From: Parapedobacter pyrenivorans | Lineage (GTDB): Bacteria; Bacteroidota; Bacteroidia; Sphingobacteriales; Sphingobacteriaceae | NCBI RefSeq assembly: GCF_014636865.1 | Contig: NZ_BMER01000005.1 | Location: 62,001-126,000, forward strand | Length of the DNA stretch: 64,000 nucleotides | Direction: 5' to 3' | In this document: in pieces, positions 36,101 through 44,248 of the stretch | Layout: each line of letters starts with the position of its first letter | Position numbering within the stretch: the stretch's first letter is position 1 | Program-made: the position numbers and the translations under genes | The notes under the pieces: generated by a model | The model's database searches: none | Told to the model about the DNA's origin: nothing | Seen by the model: the letters and a program-made list of their open reading frames with translations, nothing else

Positions 36101-36386
36101 TCCAGACAGCCGTTTCCCCCGCGTATGGACTGGAGCCAGTTCAAATGCCGTGCTGAGCGATGTATGGCTCAGTGATGCTTCATTTTTCCGGATTAAAATG
36201 CTTCAGCTGGGATACACATTTTCCGGAGCCGGGAAATCGCTCCGTAACATCCGTATTTATGTTAACGCGCAGGATGCTATCACCTTTACGAAATGGGAAG
36301 GGCTTGAACCAGAAAGAGACGGAGGTGACGGCAGCTATCCGAGAATGGCAGTATATAGCCTTGGACTCAAAGCAACCATTTTGTAG
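33171..36386 (+). CDS. SusC/RagA TonB-dependent transporter with STN domain
   Basis: A 1071-residue outer-membrane glycan importer. Order: signal sequence (about 1-45), STN signalling domain (LKRSKLTDLFDAIQEQSEF, about 53-115), CarboxypepD_reg domain (ITGKVTDGEGLYLAGVNV), TonB box/plug start (SIEEVVVVGYNAVERQ), plug with IQVRGISTLQNAEPLVIVDG, then a 22-strand barrel ending SLGLKATIL. The STN domain contacts the FecR protein encoded upstream. Ligand unknown; no glycoside hydrolase is in this locus. The N-terminus is long before the signal helix; a later Met (IRMCLVTVK) could be the start. Confidence 0.95.
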   Translation: MKKNFGVSYLFIGKWTTIRMCLVTVKIISFLLVISLMSVYGKSYSQYVSVDLKRSKLTDLFDAIQEQSEFIFFYKDNLVTDKQISISVQNENIVSVLDRALRKQGLGYSISGKQITIKEQQPVQQRTITGKVTDGEGLYLAGVNVLVKGSNVGTTTDGEGDYELTIADDVTLIFSMVGYRPVEVNTKGQHTINAVLEEESRSIEEVVVVGYNAVERQHIASSIAQLDMRNVKSRPIVKLQEAFSGTLSGVTVMQTSNMPGDAPGPIQVRGISTLQNAEPLVIVDGMEQSLSDIDPNQIKSISVLKDAASASMYGSRGANGVIIIETERGETGQFKVDLHAWSALSKPIDLPDFVDAAEYMLLNNEARTLQGQTPVYTAEDLSNAEQGLSPNVDWLDVVMERPAMSHNTSANISGGGGVGTFNLMLGYTQENGLNAGEGTDKFSARFNTNINIADKFVLLADFYAHRLQVDRLYANDDGHGLYKRTWWTNPTQAVYYPDSELPDHFMLHNNENPLARIRHGGYQNNMHDRSTINLRPRYYITPNLHIDGNVSYMINKSAEKYKRETFKFFDGDGKPVTTWTNAVGSSQGVSVSQITARATVNYEQNLRRDQDKLYLLAGTETMNNTYTDYREIAKASFFGKLNYAFADRYLLELTARADGSSKFAPGNRWGFFPSGAIAWNLHNESFLSDVVERGIINNFKIRVSYGLIGNENVDPYLWQEVVNTWGWTMRVPNLDFSWEKQQQGNLGIDLTMLDNRLNFTGEIYRKHSYDLIYSNFPVPPLTGSYYLESSVNIGEVENKGWELSANWSDQMGNVSYTVGGMLFDNTNRVLKAGYSSADTLIFKDNNDKIWYRGIALDNYYGYQSNGYFNSVEEVNNTTAKLPNTIPGDIRYVDQNGDGVINDGDKINLGDPFPHLNYAINLSASYRKWDFSLLGQGVGRRTGRLNGMEGYPVLVDGADNNLGSPRVEYAENRWTPGNPDSRFPRVWTGASSNAVLSDVWLSDASFFRIKMLQLGYTFSGAGKSLRNIRIYVNAQDAITFTKWEGLEPERDGGDGSYPRMAVYSLGLKATIL

Positions 36387-36404
36387 TCAACAATAGATTT
36401 AGAA

Positions 36405-38006
36405 ATGAAAAGAAAAACCTTGTTTGTTTTTTTCGCAGTTTTGGCGTTTACTTCCTGCGAAAGTTTTCTTGATAAAACCGATCCTACGGCAACTTCATTT
36501 GATGAGTTTTTTAACGATGAAGAAGATTTGCGCCGTGTGGTGTACAGCAGTTACCTAGATGTCTTTACTTCTCCGGGAGAGCGGCCGATCTTATTTTATA
36601 TGGAAGATGGTAAATCGGACAATGCGTACAGCCGCGTTGAAGGAGATCATCATCAGCGGATTGCGAATGGAAATATCAACAGTAATACTCAGGCATTCCT
36701 GTACTATTATGAGCTTCAGATGAAGCATATGGGACGGCTGAATACCTTTATTGCCAATGCGGAGATTCCTTACGTCGAAGACGAGTCTGTACGCATAAAA
36801 TATAAAAGCGTCTTGGAAGCGCTCCGCATATGGCATTACTTCAAACTTACCACGCGTTGGGGTGCGGTACCCTTTTATCTGGAGCCCGCCACCATTGAAG
36901 ATGCCCAACAGCCACCGACTCCCAAAGAAGAAATACTGAATACTATTTTCCCGTTGGCGGAAGAGATTGCAGAACGGCTTCCTGAAGAGGAATATACATC
37001 GGACAAATACATGTTCAATCAGTATTCCTTAAAAGCGTTGATCATGCGCTACGCCTTATATAATGGCCGGTATGAGCTTGCGGCACGGATGGCAAAAGAA
37101 GTCATGGAAAGCGGCAACTATAACCTCCATCCCAGTTATGGTGATCTCTTCCAATACGAAGCGGCGTCCGACAACAACGAATTCGTCATCCACTTTGACA
37201 TGGCCAGCCATGCAAATAGTGCGACTAATAGTTTTCAGCACCTTGGCCCACATTACCGAACCGGCAACGGCCAATCTTATTTGGTGCCATTAAAGTCACT
37301 TGTCGATACGTATTGGACCAAACAAGGCCGCCTTATCGATGAATGCCCGATTCACACCAAGCAAGCGTATGAATTAGATCCTACCTTAAACCGGGATCCA
37401 CGGTATAGTGCCAGCATTATGGGGCATGGGGATCAGTTTTATGGGGAAACCATCGATATTTACAACGAAAATAACCCGATGTACTATGAAAACCAGCGTG
37501 CAAGCAGATCCGGTTATTGGTTTCGGAAATTTGTTGATGAAACAGACGCCTTCCGGGGCGGGGGCAATATGGATTTTCCGTTGTTGCGCTACGCCGAGGT
37601 TTTACTGTCATATGCGGAAGCCAAAATCATGATGGAAGATTTTGATGATTTGGCTAAACAGTGTATCAATGACATACGTCGTCGGGCTGGCTTGGATATG
37701 ACTGTGGCTGATGTCACCTTGCCCGAATACGACAGCTATACGCAGGATCAATGGATTGCGCTTATCCGCAACGAACGGCGCATAGAATTGGCCGGGGAGG
37801 GCGTCCGCTACGATGACATTATACGCTGGCGTATTGCCGAAAATGTACTGAATCAGCCAGCTTTGGGGCATACACGCTTGATCAACGGACAACCTGTTTC
37901 CCTGAAAATCGAAGATCGATCATTTGCCCCCCACAATTACCTTTGGCCATTTCATGAAAACAGTCTAAAGGTTGAACCGGGTCTTATTCAAAATCCCAAC
38001 TATTGA
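36405..38006 (+). CDS. SusD/RagB glycan-binding lipoprotein
   Basis: A 533-residue surface lipoprotein that caps the SusC channel and captures substrate. Lipobox FTSC near residue 18 with SusD start ESFLDKTDPTATSFDEFF, TPR-like segments, and the family C-terminal block (RNERRIELAGEGVRYDDIIRW, ending NYLWPFHENSLKVEPGL). Eighteen bases after susC. The residues that would identify the glycan cannot be read. Confidence 0.95.
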   Translation: MKRKTLFVFFAVLAFTSCESFLDKTDPTATSFDEFFNDEEDLRRVVYSSYLDVFTSPGERPILFYMEDGKSDNAYSRVEGDHHQRIANGNINSNTQAFLYYYELQMKHMGRLNTFIANAEIPYVEDESVRIKYKSVLEALRIWHYFKLTTRWGAVPFYLEPATIEDAQQPPTPKEEILNTIFPLAEEIAERLPEEEYTSDKYMFNQYSLKALIMRYALYNGRYELAARMAKEVMESGNYNLHPSYGDLFQYEAASDNNEFVIHFDMASHANSATNSFQHLGPHYRTGNGQSYLVPLKSLVDTYWTKQGRLIDECPIHTKQAYELDPTLNRDPRYSASIMGHGDQFYGETIDIYNENNPMYYENQRASRSGYWFRKFVDETDAFRGGGNMDFPLLRYAEVLLSYAEAKIMMEDFDDLAKQCINDIRRRAGLDMTVADVTLPEYDSYTQDQWIALIRNERRIELAGEGVRYDDIIRWRIAENVLNQPALGHTRLINGQPVSLKIEDRSFAPHNYLWPFHENSLKVEPGLIQNPNY

Positions 38007-38027
38007 TCAGTTGGATTAGTTGTAAAG

Positions 38028-38079
38028 CCATCTCGCGTTTTCCTAAATAATGAAGAGTTTTATGGAAAACGCGAGGTGG
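38028..38079. terminator. Long hairpin downstream of susD
   Basis: A 16-bp inverted repeat (CCATCTCGCGTTTTCC at 38028-38043, GGAAAACGCGAGGTGG at 38064-38079, one G-T pair) with a 20-base loop, 22 bases past the susD stop. Very stable; likely the operon terminator. It overlaps a second hairpin at 38074-38097. Confidence 0.7.
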
Positions 38080-38097
38080 TTTGAGCGGCCACCACCT
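38074..38097. other. Second hairpin overlapping the terminator stem
   Basis: AGGTGGT (38074-38080) and ACCACCT (38091-38097) form a perfect 7-bp stem with a ten-base loop. Its left arm is also the right arm of the long hairpin at 38028-38079, so the two cannot form fully at once. Confidence 0.5.
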
Positions 38098-38129
38098 TTG
38101 TCTCGCAGGATAATTATGATCGGGATGGA

Positions 38130-38160
38130 TTTGCGCTTACAGCAAATTTAGGTAAGTTTG
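38130..38160 (+). promoter_or_regulatory. Promoter of the TPM-domain gene
   Basis: TTTG (38130-38133) and TAAGTTTG (38153-38160) are exactly 19 bases apart, a perfect consensus. Six bases follow before an ATG at 38167, so the mRNA should be leaderless or nearly so. This rules out the in-frame TTG at 38158 as a start codon, since it is part of the -7 box. Confidence 0.75.
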
Positions 38161-38166
38161 AATTCG

Positions 38167-39690
38167 ATGATCGAAGCATCGCATAGATATCAAGGGCGCG
38201 TTGGAGTGCTTATCTGCTTGTTGTTATCAATTGTCGCCAAGCAGACAATAGCCCAATATCAGGTCGGCACCATTCCTTCGCCAAAGGCGCAGGGACAGAG
38301 CTACTATGTGAGTAACCCAGTTCGGATACTGAGTGCCTCTGTAGAGGATTCATTAAACCGGATGGCACGAATAGTGGAGGCCAAGACATCGGCCGAATTG
38401 GCCGTGGTCGTGGTGGATGACTTCGCGGGCGATGATGACTTCCAGTTTGCGCTGGACCTATTCAATACCTGGGGTGTAGGCAAGGCGTCGGCGAATAACG
38501 GGTTGTTGCTTTTTGTTTCCACCCATGAGCGCGCCTATCGCTTTATAACGGGCTATGGCATGGAGGCTGTATTGCCCGACGCGTTGCTGAATCGTATCGG
38601 TGAAACACTGTTGGTCCCGCGGTTCCGTGAAGGCGATTATGACGGTGGCGTGCTCGCAGCGATGGATGCTGTGAAAACGGTTGTACTTAATCCCGATGCT
38701 GCGGGAGATCTTCGCCGGAGCTTGCTGCGTGAAAGCTCGTTTTTCTACAAGCACCAAACATCATTCTTTTTCTTTGGGCTTGCTTTGGTTATCTATTACC
38801 TGCTGTGGAAACTTGCTTCCCGTGCTTTTAACCGTATTCCGACACGAAGCGGACGAAAGCCAACGAAGACGTCAACGGGGATATATCTGGTCTTTGGCGG
38901 CGTGGGGCTCTTTCTTTGTGGTTTTTTCTCCATTTTTTTCATTGTTTTCCTGGAGATACCCTTCTCGTGGCTTTACCAATGGTCGTATCTGCCTGTTTAT
39001 GTGGCCATCTTTTTTGGATTAGGCATCACCATACTTTATTTCAAAGGCGTGTCGCTCATCCGGAAAACGTTTGTAAACGCAGCTAATCGGCTCCAAGCAA
39101 CGGCCGACTTCAACAAACGGATGGCGCTGCCGATACTTAGCATGCCGTTTACCTGGGTATTTCTTTATGGTGCGCTTCGGCGACGGCAAGTTGATCAACT
39201 GCGGCTCGTGCCGCCGCAGGGGAATGGCTGGCAGCGGATAGACCGCGACAAGCAGAAAGATGTTTCGCGATACCTTGATAAGGGACAACGCAAAGAGGAA
39301 AGTGTGGGCGCGCTCGCTTACGAAATATGGACGCGTGATGGCCCAGGGGGCATCCATCCGGTTTCGTTTCCGGGCGAATACTTCTCAAAATACCGAGCTT
39401 GCCCTTCGTGCGGCTACCTAACATTTTCAAACACGTTTTTGAAGGTGCTGAAGCGGCCGACGGTGATTGATAAGGGTGAAGGGGAGCGCTTGCAGGAATG
39501 CAGCAATTGTAAGCATTCCGTTTCGCGTGGCAAGGTCGTACTCAGTCGAACAAAGCCGATCAGTTCTTCATCCGGTAGCAGTCGATCGAGTTCCAGCAGT
39601 AGCTCGGGTAGCAGTAGTTCCAGCGGCTCGAGTAGTGGAAGCTGGGGTGGTGGCAGCAGTGGTGGCGGTGGTGCTGGGGGAAGGTGGTGA
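38167..39690 (+). CDS. TPM-domain (YgcG-like) membrane protein with Ser/Gly tail
   Basis: About 507 residues: signal sequence (LICLLLSIVAKQTIAQ), TPM domain (SLNRMARIVEAKTSAELAVV, NNGLLLFVSTHERAYRFITG, about 60-180), two membrane helices (FFFFGLALVIYYLLWKLA and a second near residues 240-285), a zinc-ribbon-like CxxC pair (CPSCGY and CSNCKH) and a C-terminal Ser-rich then Gly-rich tail ending GGGGAGGRW. TPM proteins occur widely in bacteria and plants; a role in envelope or photosystem maintenance is known only for some. The GTG at 38205 is an alternative start. Confidence 0.85.
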   Translation: MIEASHRYQGRVGVLICLLLSIVAKQTIAQYQVGTIPSPKAQGQSYYVSNPVRILSASVEDSLNRMARIVEAKTSAELAVVVVDDFAGDDDFQFALDLFNTWGVGKASANNGLLLFVSTHERAYRFITGYGMEAVLPDALLNRIGETLLVPRFREGDYDGGVLAAMDAVKTVVLNPDAAGDLRRSLLRESSFFYKHQTSFFFFGLALVIYYLLWKLASRAFNRIPTRSGRKPTKTSTGIYLVFGGVGLFLCGFFSIFFIVFLEIPFSWLYQWSYLPVYVAIFFGLGITILYFKGVSLIRKTFVNAANRLQATADFNKRMALPILSMPFTWVFLYGALRRRQVDQLRLVPPQGNGWQRIDRDKQKDVSRYLDKGQRKEESVGALAYEIWTRDGPGGIHPVSFPGEYFSKYRACPSCGYLTFSNTFLKVLKRPTVIDKGEGERLQECSNCKHSVSRGKVVLSRTKPISSSSGSSRSSSSSSSGSSSSSGSSSGSWGGGSSGGGGAGGRW

Positions 39691-39756
39691 CTGTAATTAG
39701 TTGAGTGCAAGCAGCCAAAGAGAAAAACAACTCAATATATTGGTATATTTACATAC

Positions 39757-40914
39757 ATGAAAAGGATAAATTTATTGCACTTACCTCTTATAGCGGGGTC
39801 ATTGCTCCTTATGACTGGGGCTTCCCGTGCACAGACCTTCCCACAGGCCGAGGCAGAAATCGAGGCCATCATGGCCAAATATCAAGCTATCGGTAGTGCG
39901 ATAGCGGTGGTGAAAGACGATGATGTTATCTACAACCATTCGTTTGGCCTGAAGCATGTCGAGACCGGCGAAACCTTGGAAAATGGCGATGTCTTCCGTA
40001 TTGCTTCCATTTCCAAATCATTTGTTACCACCGGTATTATGCAACTTGTCGAGGCAGGAAAGCTATCATTGGACGATGATGTAAGTGATCTTATCGGTTT
40101 CCACGTGCGCAACCCCAATTTTCCGGATTCGGTGATTACCCTACGGCTGATCCTCTCCCATCGTTCAAGCATCAGCGATAAAAACGGCTATTTTACGCTG
40201 GACGCCCTCAACCCGGATAAAAATCCAGATTGGACCAAGGCATACAACGCCTATGCCCCCAACGCGGGCTACCAATATTGTAACCTGAATTTTAACCTTG
40301 CCGGAGCCATTCTTGAAAAATACTCGGGCGAGCGCTTTGACCGGTACATTTACGAACATATCCTGAAACCACTGGGTGTATACGGAGGTTATAACGTTGA
40401 CGAGTTGGATAGTAGCCGGTTTGCCACCTTATATGCCTATGATAGCGAATCCAAAAGTTTCAAGGCTTCGCCCGAAGCTTACCGATCGCGCTCGGAGGAG
40501 CTGAAGAACTATAAGAAGGGCTACAGTACACCCATTTTTTCGCCAACGGGGGGTATGAAAATGTCTGCGGAAGACCTTGCCAAAGTGATGATCATGCACA
40601 TGCGGTATGGTACGGCAAACGGAGTCCCTATTATTTCAGCAGCGAGTAGCCGTGCGATGCAGACGGTGCGAACTGCGGAATCGGGTTATGGAATGTCCCT
40701 GCGAACCATCGACGATCTTATACCCGGAAAGGCCATGACGGGCCACGAAGGAGTCGCATACGGGCTGTACAGTGCTATGTACTTTCAACCCGAAGAACAA
40801 TTCGGTATCGTGGTCATCACGAACGGATGTAACACGGAGTTTTCGCATGGCGATGTCATCAACGATTTTCTTCTTGAGTTATACCAGAGTCTGTATAAGA
40901 ACTTCTTGCAATAG
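39757..40914 (+). CDS. Serine hydrolase, beta-lactamase/D-peptidase family
   Basis: A 385-residue exported enzyme of the class C beta-lactamase/AmpH-like fold: signal peptide ending GASRAQ, catalytic SISK (Ser84-Lys87) in FRIASISKSFVTTGIM, the YxN motif in YQYCNLNFN, and a late GHEGVAYGL in place of the KTG-type box. Such proteins are esterases or D-amino-acid peptidases as often as lactamases. Monocistronic; ispH follows with its own promoter inside this gene's 3' end. Confidence 0.88.
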   Translation: MKRINLLHLPLIAGSLLLMTGASRAQTFPQAEAEIEAIMAKYQAIGSAIAVVKDDDVIYNHSFGLKHVETGETLENGDVFRIASISKSFVTTGIMQLVEAGKLSLDDDVSDLIGFHVRNPNFPDSVITLRLILSHRSSISDKNGYFTLDALNPDKNPDWTKAYNAYAPNAGYQYCNLNFNLAGAILEKYSGERFDRYIYEHILKPLGVYGGYNVDELDSSRFATLYAYDSESKSFKASPEAYRSRSEELKNYKKGYSTPIFSPTGGMKMSAEDLAKVMIMHMRYGTANGVPIISAASSRAMQTVRTAESGYGMSLRTIDDLIPGKAMTGHEGVAYGLYSAMYFQPEEQFGIVVITNGCNTEFSHGDVINDFLLELYQSLYKNFLQ

Positions 40915-40933
40915 ATTTTTATGCGTAAGTTTG
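40906..40933 (+). promoter_or_regulatory. ispH promoter, abutting the start codon
   Basis: TTG (40906-40908) and TAAGTTTG (40926-40933), 17 bases apart, with seven bases to the ispH ATG at 40941. The -33 box lies within the last codons of the serine hydrolase gene. A leaderless mRNA is expected. Confidence 0.6.
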
Positions 40934-40940
40934 CAGTGAG

Positions 40941-41789
40941 ATGGAGCTTGATTTACAGGTAACGATCGATAAGGATTCCGGATTCTGCTTCGGGGTGGTC
41001 TATGCCATTGATATGGCAGAAGAAATTCTCGAACAGGATGGCTACCTGTATTGCTTAGGTGATATTGTACATAATGATGAAGAAGTAGCCCGGCTTAAGG
41101 CGAAAGGACTGCGCATCATCGGCCACGATAAGCTCCCTGAGTTGAAAGATGAAAAAGTGCTGATCCGTGCACACGGCGAGGCACCCGAAACCTATCGCAT
41201 CGCTTTGGCGAACAACATTACGTTGATCGATGCCTCGTGCCCGGTAGTGCTTAAGTTGCAAAACCGGGTGAAAACATCCTTCGATCAACAGGAAAAAATC
41301 CTGATTTATGGCAAGCATGGGCATGCAGAGGTGATTGGTCTGCAGGGTCAAACCGGCGGCGATGCGATCGTCTTCCAGGATATTGCCGAATTGGATGACG
41401 TAGAGCTTCCCGATAGCTTTACGCTTTATAGCCAAACCACCAAGAGCGTCGATAAGTTCTATGCGATCAAGGATGAGCTGCTCAGGAGGGGATATGACGT
41501 GAAAGCAAACGACACCATTTGCCGGCAGGTGTCTAACCGATATGAAGATCTAGGTGACTTTGCGCGCCGATATGACAAGATCGTATTTGTATCCGGCAAA
41601 AAATCGTCTAACGGGCGGGTGTTGTATGAGGTTTGCCTGAAACATAATCCTAATACCTATTTTGTGTCGGACCCATCCGAACTGAATGTCAATCTCTTTA
41701 ATGCGGGCGATACCGTTGGCGTATGTGGCGCAACATCCACACCGATGTGGCTGATGGAGCAGGTAAAGGCAGCGCTTGAACGCTATTGA
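40941..41789 (+). CDS. ispH: 4-hydroxy-3-methylbut-2-enyl diphosphate reductase
   Basis: Last step of the MEP isoprenoid pathway, giving IPP and DMAPP with a [4Fe-4S] cluster. The 282-residue product holds the three cluster cysteines: SGFCFGVVYA (C16), DASCPVVLKL (C100) and NDTICRQVSNR (C194), plus RAHGE and GKHGHAEVIG with substrate-binding His and CGATSTPMWL at the end. Length is normal. Confidence 0.97.
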   Translation: MELDLQVTIDKDSGFCFGVVYAIDMAEEILEQDGYLYCLGDIVHNDEEVARLKAKGLRIIGHDKLPELKDEKVLIRAHGEAPETYRIALANNITLIDASCPVVLKLQNRVKTSFDQQEKILIYGKHGHAEVIGLQGQTGGDAIVFQDIAELDDVELPDSFTLYSQTTKSVDKFYAIKDELLRRGYDVKANDTICRQVSNRYEDLGDFARRYDKIVFVSGKKSSNGRVLYEVCLKHNPNTYFVSDPSELNVNLFNAGDTVGVCGATSTPMWLMEQVKAALERY

Positions 41790-41869
41790 TGGATCGAGTG
41801 TGGCGTCCTGTCAACGTCATCTAAACTTCAAATTATTACTACTTTACGGCATATAGAGCTACAAATGCG

Positions 41870-41877
41870 TACTTTTG
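41870..41877 (+). promoter_or_regulatory. -7 element directly before hemH
   Basis: TACTTTTG fits TAnnTTTG and ends seven bases before the hemH ATG at 41885, again predicting a leaderless message. The nearest -33 candidate (TTTA at 41843-41846) is 23 bases away and weak. Confidence 0.5.
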
Positions 41878-41884
41878 TGGACAA

Positions 41885-42967
41885 ATGAGTAAACCAAATA
41901 AAGGGATTTTATTAGTCAACCTGGGCACACCGGATAGCCCCTCCGTGTCCGACGTACGGCGCTACCTTAACGAGTTCTTAATGGATGGGCGTGTGATTGA
42001 TATTCCGTCATTGCGCCGCTTGTTCCTTGTACGGGGAATCATCGTGCCTTTCCGGGCACCTAATTCGGCTAAGCTATACCGCGCAATCTGGGACAAAGAA
42101 ACCGGGTCACCGCTACTGCATTACAGTTTGCTCCAACAACAGCTGCTTCAAGAACGCTTGGGCGACGAATACCATGTGGAACTGGCCATGCGGTATCAGA
42201 ACCCGTCTATCGCCTCGGCGTTGGCGAAACTGAGGCCGATGAATCTCGAAAGCATCCGTATCATACCGCTTTTTCCACAATATGCCTCGGCCAGTACGGG
42301 ATCCGTGATTGATAAGGTGATGGAGCTTATGCGTACTTGGCATACCTTTCCCGAGATTTCGATAGTCAATGATTTTTATGACAATGGATTGATGATAGAC
42401 GTATTTGCTGAAAATGCGTTGAAACACAACCCGCAGACGTATGACCACATCTTGTTTAGTTACCATGGTTTGCCCGTGCGCCAACTCACCGATGTGGAGC
42501 CATCCCATAAACACCATTGTGAAACGGCTGGCTGCCGCGAGCAGATCAGTGAGCACAGTCGCTATTGTTATCTTGCGCAATGTTATGCGACGACTCGGCT
42601 GCTCGCGCAAAAACTAGGGTTGCAGCCGGACCGATACACGGTGTGCTTCCAGTCGCGGTTGGGCAAGACGCCTTGGGTGCAGCCCTATACCACAGACGTG
42701 CTTAAGGTGCAGGCCGCCAAAGGAGCGAAAAGGCTACTGGTATTTTGCCCGGCGTTCGTGTCGGATTGCCTGGAGACAATCTATGAGATTGGCACAGAAT
42801 ATGCAACAGAATTCAAGGCGATGGGCGGGGAACACGTGCAACTGGTGGAAAGCCTCAACGACCACCCACTATGGATAACGGCTTTGGAGAAGCTGGCCAT
42901 AGCGGGAAAGCACGATTCCGTTCTGCATCCCAACCCGATCGATAAGTTGGGCGTGGTAGCAAGATAG
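41885..42967 (+). CDS. hemH: Ferrochelatase
   Basis: Inserts ferrous iron into a porphyrin in heme synthesis. The 360-residue product shows GILLVNLGTPDSPSVSDVRR, LMDGRVIDIP, LFPQYASASTGSV, the catalytic His in LFSYHGLPVRQ, and FCPAFVSDCLETIYEIG. In Gram-negative Bacteroidota it is expected to act on protoporphyrin or, by analogy, coproporphyrin III. Eight bases separate it from the phosphoesterase gene. Confidence 0.96.
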   Translation: MSKPNKGILLVNLGTPDSPSVSDVRRYLNEFLMDGRVIDIPSLRRLFLVRGIIVPFRAPNSAKLYRAIWDKETGSPLLHYSLLQQQLLQERLGDEYHVELAMRYQNPSIASALAKLRPMNLESIRIIPLFPQYASASTGSVIDKVMELMRTWHTFPEISIVNDFYDNGLMIDVFAENALKHNPQTYDHILFSYHGLPVRQLTDVEPSHKHHCETAGCREQISEHSRYCYLAQCYATTRLLAQKLGLQPDRYTVCFQSRLGKTPWVQPYTTDVLKVQAAKGAKRLLVFCPAFVSDCLETIYEIGTEYATEFKAMGGEHVQLVESLNDHPLWITALEKLAIAGKHDSVLHPNPIDKLGVVAR

Positions 42968-42974
42968 GCGATCA

Positions 42975-44246
42975 ATGGTCATTTTTAACACGATAATACT
43001 GCTCTTGATAGATTTTTACATCTACAAGGCTTTGCGCGCTACCCAATTGCGGTGGGCGTCTTCCCGGCTCTTTCCGAAAATCTGGTGGGGATATAGTCTA
43101 TTCATGACGATCTGTGTTTTTATCAGTATTTATTTTAGTATCCCCTTGTTCTTTCGCTCCATCATATTGGTGGCTTTTTTCCTGACCTTTATCAGTAAAT
43201 TCACCTTTATCCTGATATTACTTGCCGATGACATCCGACGGGGAGGCATATGGCTGAAGCGATTGTTTATACCGAAAAAGGCACAAGTCGCGCCGGCTTC
43301 CGATATTGGAGACCCTTTACCCGAACAGCCCGTAAAGGGAATTAGCCGCTCCGAGTTTTTAACCAAGGCGGGCATCCTCGTTGCGGCGGCGCCGCTGGCT
43401 CCCCTAGGCTGGGGCGTTATATCAGGCGCTTACGATTATAAAGTCCGTCGGGAAAGGCTTTATCTCCCTAACTTGCCGCAGGCGTTCCATGGCATGAAAA
43501 TCGGCCAACTGTCCGACATCCACTCCGGTAGCTTCTACAATAAAACCGCAGTACAGGGCGGGGTGGATATGTTGCTTGCGGAAAAACCTGATGTTATTTT
43601 TTTCACGGGCGATCTGGTCAACCATCTTGCCAATGAGATGCGCGACTATCAGGATATTTTTACCAAGGTACGGGCACCACTAGGGGTGTTTTCCACATTG
43701 GGGAACCATGATTACGGGGACTATCACTATGGCCCTGAGCCGTCTGTGGCGAAGGCCAAAAACCTGCAGGACGTGAAGGATACGCATAAGGTAATGGGCT
43801 GGGATCTGCTGCTTAATGAAAACCGTAAACTCCGGGTTGATAACGGAGAAATTAGCATCATCGGCGTAGAAAATTGGGGCACTGGCCGATTTCCTAAACA
43901 CGGCCGTCTGGAAGAAGCCTTGCAAGGCACTGATGACATGCCCGTAAAGCTGCTGTTGTCGCATGATCCCTCACATTGGCGTGCTCAGGTACTGGCCAGA
44001 CCGGACGTGGATGTGATGTTTGCGGGGCACACGCATGGGATGCAATTCGGCGTACGTATGGGCAAGGTGAAGTGGAGCCCGGCACAGTACATCTATAAAG
44101 AGTGGGCTGGCCTTTACAAGGAGAATGGGCAGCAACTCTATGTCAATACTGGATTCGGTTTCCTTGGTTATCCGGGTCGCGTTGGCATTTTGCCGGAAAT
44201 CACCATTTTCGAGCTGGTCAAAGGCGAGCGGCCCAGTCGGAGTTAG
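42975..44246 (+). CDS. Membrane-anchored metallophosphoesterase
   Basis: A 423-residue protein with four N-terminal hydrophobic segments (about residues 1-90), a linker, a Tat-like or membrane segment near 135-155, and a calcineurin-type phosphoesterase domain: IGQLSDIHSGSF, FFTGDLVNH, TLGNHDYG, LLSHDPSHW and AGHTHGMQFG, which supply the dimetal ligands. This architecture matches YkuE/YaeI-like enzymes; YaeI-type members hydrolyse UDP-2,3-diacylglucosamine, but no assignment is made. Converges on the FG-GAP gene with a two-base gap. Confidence 0.92.
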   Translation: MVIFNTIILLLIDFYIYKALRATQLRWASSRLFPKIWWGYSLFMTICVFISIYFSIPLFFRSIILVAFFLTFISKFTFILILLADDIRRGGIWLKRLFIPKKAQVAPASDIGDPLPEQPVKGISRSEFLTKAGILVAAAPLAPLGWGVISGAYDYKVRRERLYLPNLPQAFHGMKIGQLSDIHSGSFYNKTAVQGGVDMLLAEKPDVIFFTGDLVNHLANEMRDYQDIFTKVRAPLGVFSTLGNHDYGDYHYGPEPSVAKAKNLQDVKDTHKVMGWDLLLNENRKLRVDNGEISIIGVENWGTGRFPKHGRLEEALQGTDDMPVKLLLSHDPSHWRAQVLARPDVDVMFAGHTHGMQFGVRMGKVKWSPAQYIYKEWAGLYKENGQQLYVNTGFGFLGYPGRVGILPEITIFELVKGERPSRS

Positions 44247-44248
44247 AA

